Shown here: piece after piece, positions 5,914-6,911 of the stretch
Numbering within the stretch: the stretch's first letter is position 1
Layout of the letters: each line of letters begins with the position of its first letter
NCBI GenBank assembly: GCA_945788675.1
Contig: CALZMY010000088.1
Coordinates: 1-6,911 of the forward strand
DNA length: 6,911 bases
Direction of reading: 5' to 3'
Origin: an uncultured Gammaproteobacteria bacterium
GTDB taxonomy: Bacteria; Pseudomonadota; Gammaproteobacteria; SZUA-140
Translations under genes and position numbers: made by a program
Notes under the pieces: model-generated
The model's database searches: none
The model's input: only the letters and a program-made list of their open reading frames with translations
Told to the model about the DNA's origin: nothing

Positions 5914-6911
5914 ATGTCGAATATTATTAAAGTGCGTGGACGCGAAATTATCGATTCACGAGGCAATCCAACCGTCGAGGCCGATGTGGTACTCGCCTCT
6001 GGTGCAATGGGGCGTGCAGCAGTACCCTCAGGCGCCTCAACGGGGGCACGCGAGGCGGTGGAACTGCGTGATGACGATGCCAGTCGTTTCGGAGGCAAAG
6101 GGGTGTTAAAAGCGGTTGCCAATGTCAATGGTGAACTTGCTAACGCATTAATTGGTCAGGATGGCCTCAATCAGGCAGCACTGGATCAGCAGATGATCGA
6201 CCTTGATGGTACCCACAACAAGGGACGCCTCGGTGCCAACGCACTGCTGGCCGTTTCACTCGCCGCAGCGCGTGCAGCGGCTGAAGAAAAAGGCGTTTCA
6301 CTTTATCAGTCACTGGGTGATGCCGCTAAATTCCGTATGCCTGTACCGATGATGAATGTGATCAATGGTGGTGCTCATGCCGATAACAGTGTCGATATGC
6401 AGGAGTTTATGATCATGCCGGTCGGTGCCAGCAGTTTTTCTCAGGCATTACAGATGGGAGCGGAAACTTTTCATGCACTTAGAAAAGTTTTAGCAGATAA
6501 AGGATTAAATACTGCAGTGGGTGATGAGGGTGGTTTTGCCCCTGATCTGCCATCAAATGAGTCAGCGATCGAGGTGATCCTGGAAGCGATTGCCAATGCG
6601 GGTTACAGCGCGGGCAAGGATATCTTTATCGCACTGGATCCGGCGAGTAGTGAATTCTACAAAGACGGCCTCTACTGCCTGGATTCTGAGGGCAAGAAGC
6701 TGACCTCCGCTGAATTTGTCGATTATCTCGCTGACTGGGCCGAGCGCTTTCCAATTGTCTCGATCGAGGATGGCATGGCCGAAGATGACTGGGACGGCTG
6801 GGATCTGCTGACCAAACGGATCGGTGACCGAGTACAACTGGTCGGTGACGATCTGTTTGTGACCAACACCGAGATTCTCAAAGAGGGGATCGATAAGCAG
6901 GTCGCCAACTC
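5914..6911 (+). CDS. eno: Enolase (phosphopyruvate hydratase), 5' partial
   Basis: Enolase interconverts 2-phosphoglycerate and phosphoenolpyruvate in glycolysis and gluconeogenesis; in E. coli it is also a component of the RNA degradosome. The frame is open from ATG 5914 to the right edge, giving 332 complete codons of about 430. It starts MSNIIKVRGREIIDSRGNPT, a typical family N terminus. Seen further on: the substrate loop SGAST, NGGAHADNSVDMQEFM, the catalytic glutamate E205 in GDEGGFAPD (E. coli E209), and the Mg ligands D242 in ALDP, E285 in SIEDG and D312 in GDDLF (E. coli D246, E290, D317). The catalytic lysine and the rest of the barrel lie beyond the window. It follows the pyrG terminator, so it probably has its own promoter, which I could not locate convincingly in the 48 nt before it. 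A local AT-rich hairpin occurs at 6464-6490. Confidence 0.98.
   Translation, partial: MSNIIKVRGREIIDSRGNPTVEADVVLASGAMGRAAVPSGASTGAREAVELRDDDASRFGGKGVLKAVANVNGELANALIGQDGLNQAALDQQMIDLDGTHNKGRLGANALLAVSLAAARAAAEEKGVSLYQSLGDAAKFRMPVPMMNVINGGAHADNSVDMQEFMIMPVGASSFSQALQMGAETFHALRKVLADKGLNTAVGDEGGFAPDLPSNESAIEVILEAIANAGYSAGKDIFIALDPASSEFYKDGLYCLDSEGKKLTSAEFVDYLADWAERFPIVSIEDGMAEDDWDGWDLLTKRIGDRVQLVGDDLFVTNTEILKEGIDKQVAN
6464..6490 (+). other. AT-rich 9-bp hairpin inside eno
   Basis: AAACTTTTC (6464-6472) and GAAAAGTTT (6482-6490) are perfect inverted repeats around a 9-nt loop. The stretch through about 6515 uses AGA, TTA, AAA, AAT and ACT codons, more AT-rich than the rest of eno, while coding the conserved ALRKVLADKGLNTAV segment. 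It resembles the tilS hairpin in size and composition and shares CTTAGAA with it. There is no evidence of function. Confidence 0.4.

Noticed and set aside
1..6911. Mobile element, CRISPR, toxin-antitoxin, defence or biosynthetic system
   Set aside because: Both strands were considered; all substantial coding capacity is taken by dnaE, accA, tilS, pyrG and eno, and the three gaps are only 117, 141 and 88 nt. No spacer arrays, terminal repeats with target duplications or accessory domains are present.

Overview
The window reads as ordinary core chromosome of a gammaproteobacterium. All five protein genes are on the + strand and belong to universal housekeeping families: the 3' part of dnaE, complete accA, complete tilS, complete pyrG, and the 5' part of eno. 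The order dnaE-accA-tilS-pyrG-(kdsA)-eno is, from general knowledge, common in non-enteric Gammaproteobacteria such as pseudomonads, and the proteins align closely by eye with E. coli counterparts. Base composition looks roughly balanced. I cannot name a genus. I see no mobile genes, CRISPR, tRNA or rRNA.

Layout. Positions 1-1611 hold the C-terminal 536 residues of the replicative DNA polymerase III alpha subunit, including its beta-clamp-binding QNDLF motif and OB fold. A 117-nt gap (1612-1728) carries short AT-rich repeats in both orientations, an isolated consensus Shine-Dalgarno sequence and a weak promoter. accA (1729-2688) encodes the carboxyltransferase alpha subunit of acetyl-CoA carboxylase. 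It overlaps tilS (2688-4058), the tRNA(Ile2) lysidine synthetase, at a TGATG junction that suggests translational coupling. A 141-nt leader (4059-4199) contains three palindromes and a plausible promoter ahead of pyrG (4200-5825, CTP synthase). A clear intrinsic terminator follows pyrG directly, and eno (enolase, 5914 to the right edge) begins 48 nt after its T-tract.

How the genes fit together. These are growth genes (replication, fatty acid initiation, AUA decoding, CTP supply, glycolysis) linked by conserved gene order rather than by one pathway. Likely transcription units are dnaE(-accA-tilS), with accA-tilS possibly also having its own promoter; then pyrG from the leader promoter; then eno after the terminator. 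kdsA, which lies between pyrG and eno in many relatives, is absent here.

I did not find evidence of a new biological system. The observations most worth checking are non-coding or codon-level: the repeat cluster before accA, the palindrome-rich pyrG leader, and a rare-codon hairpin in tilS. All are modest and could have simple explanations.
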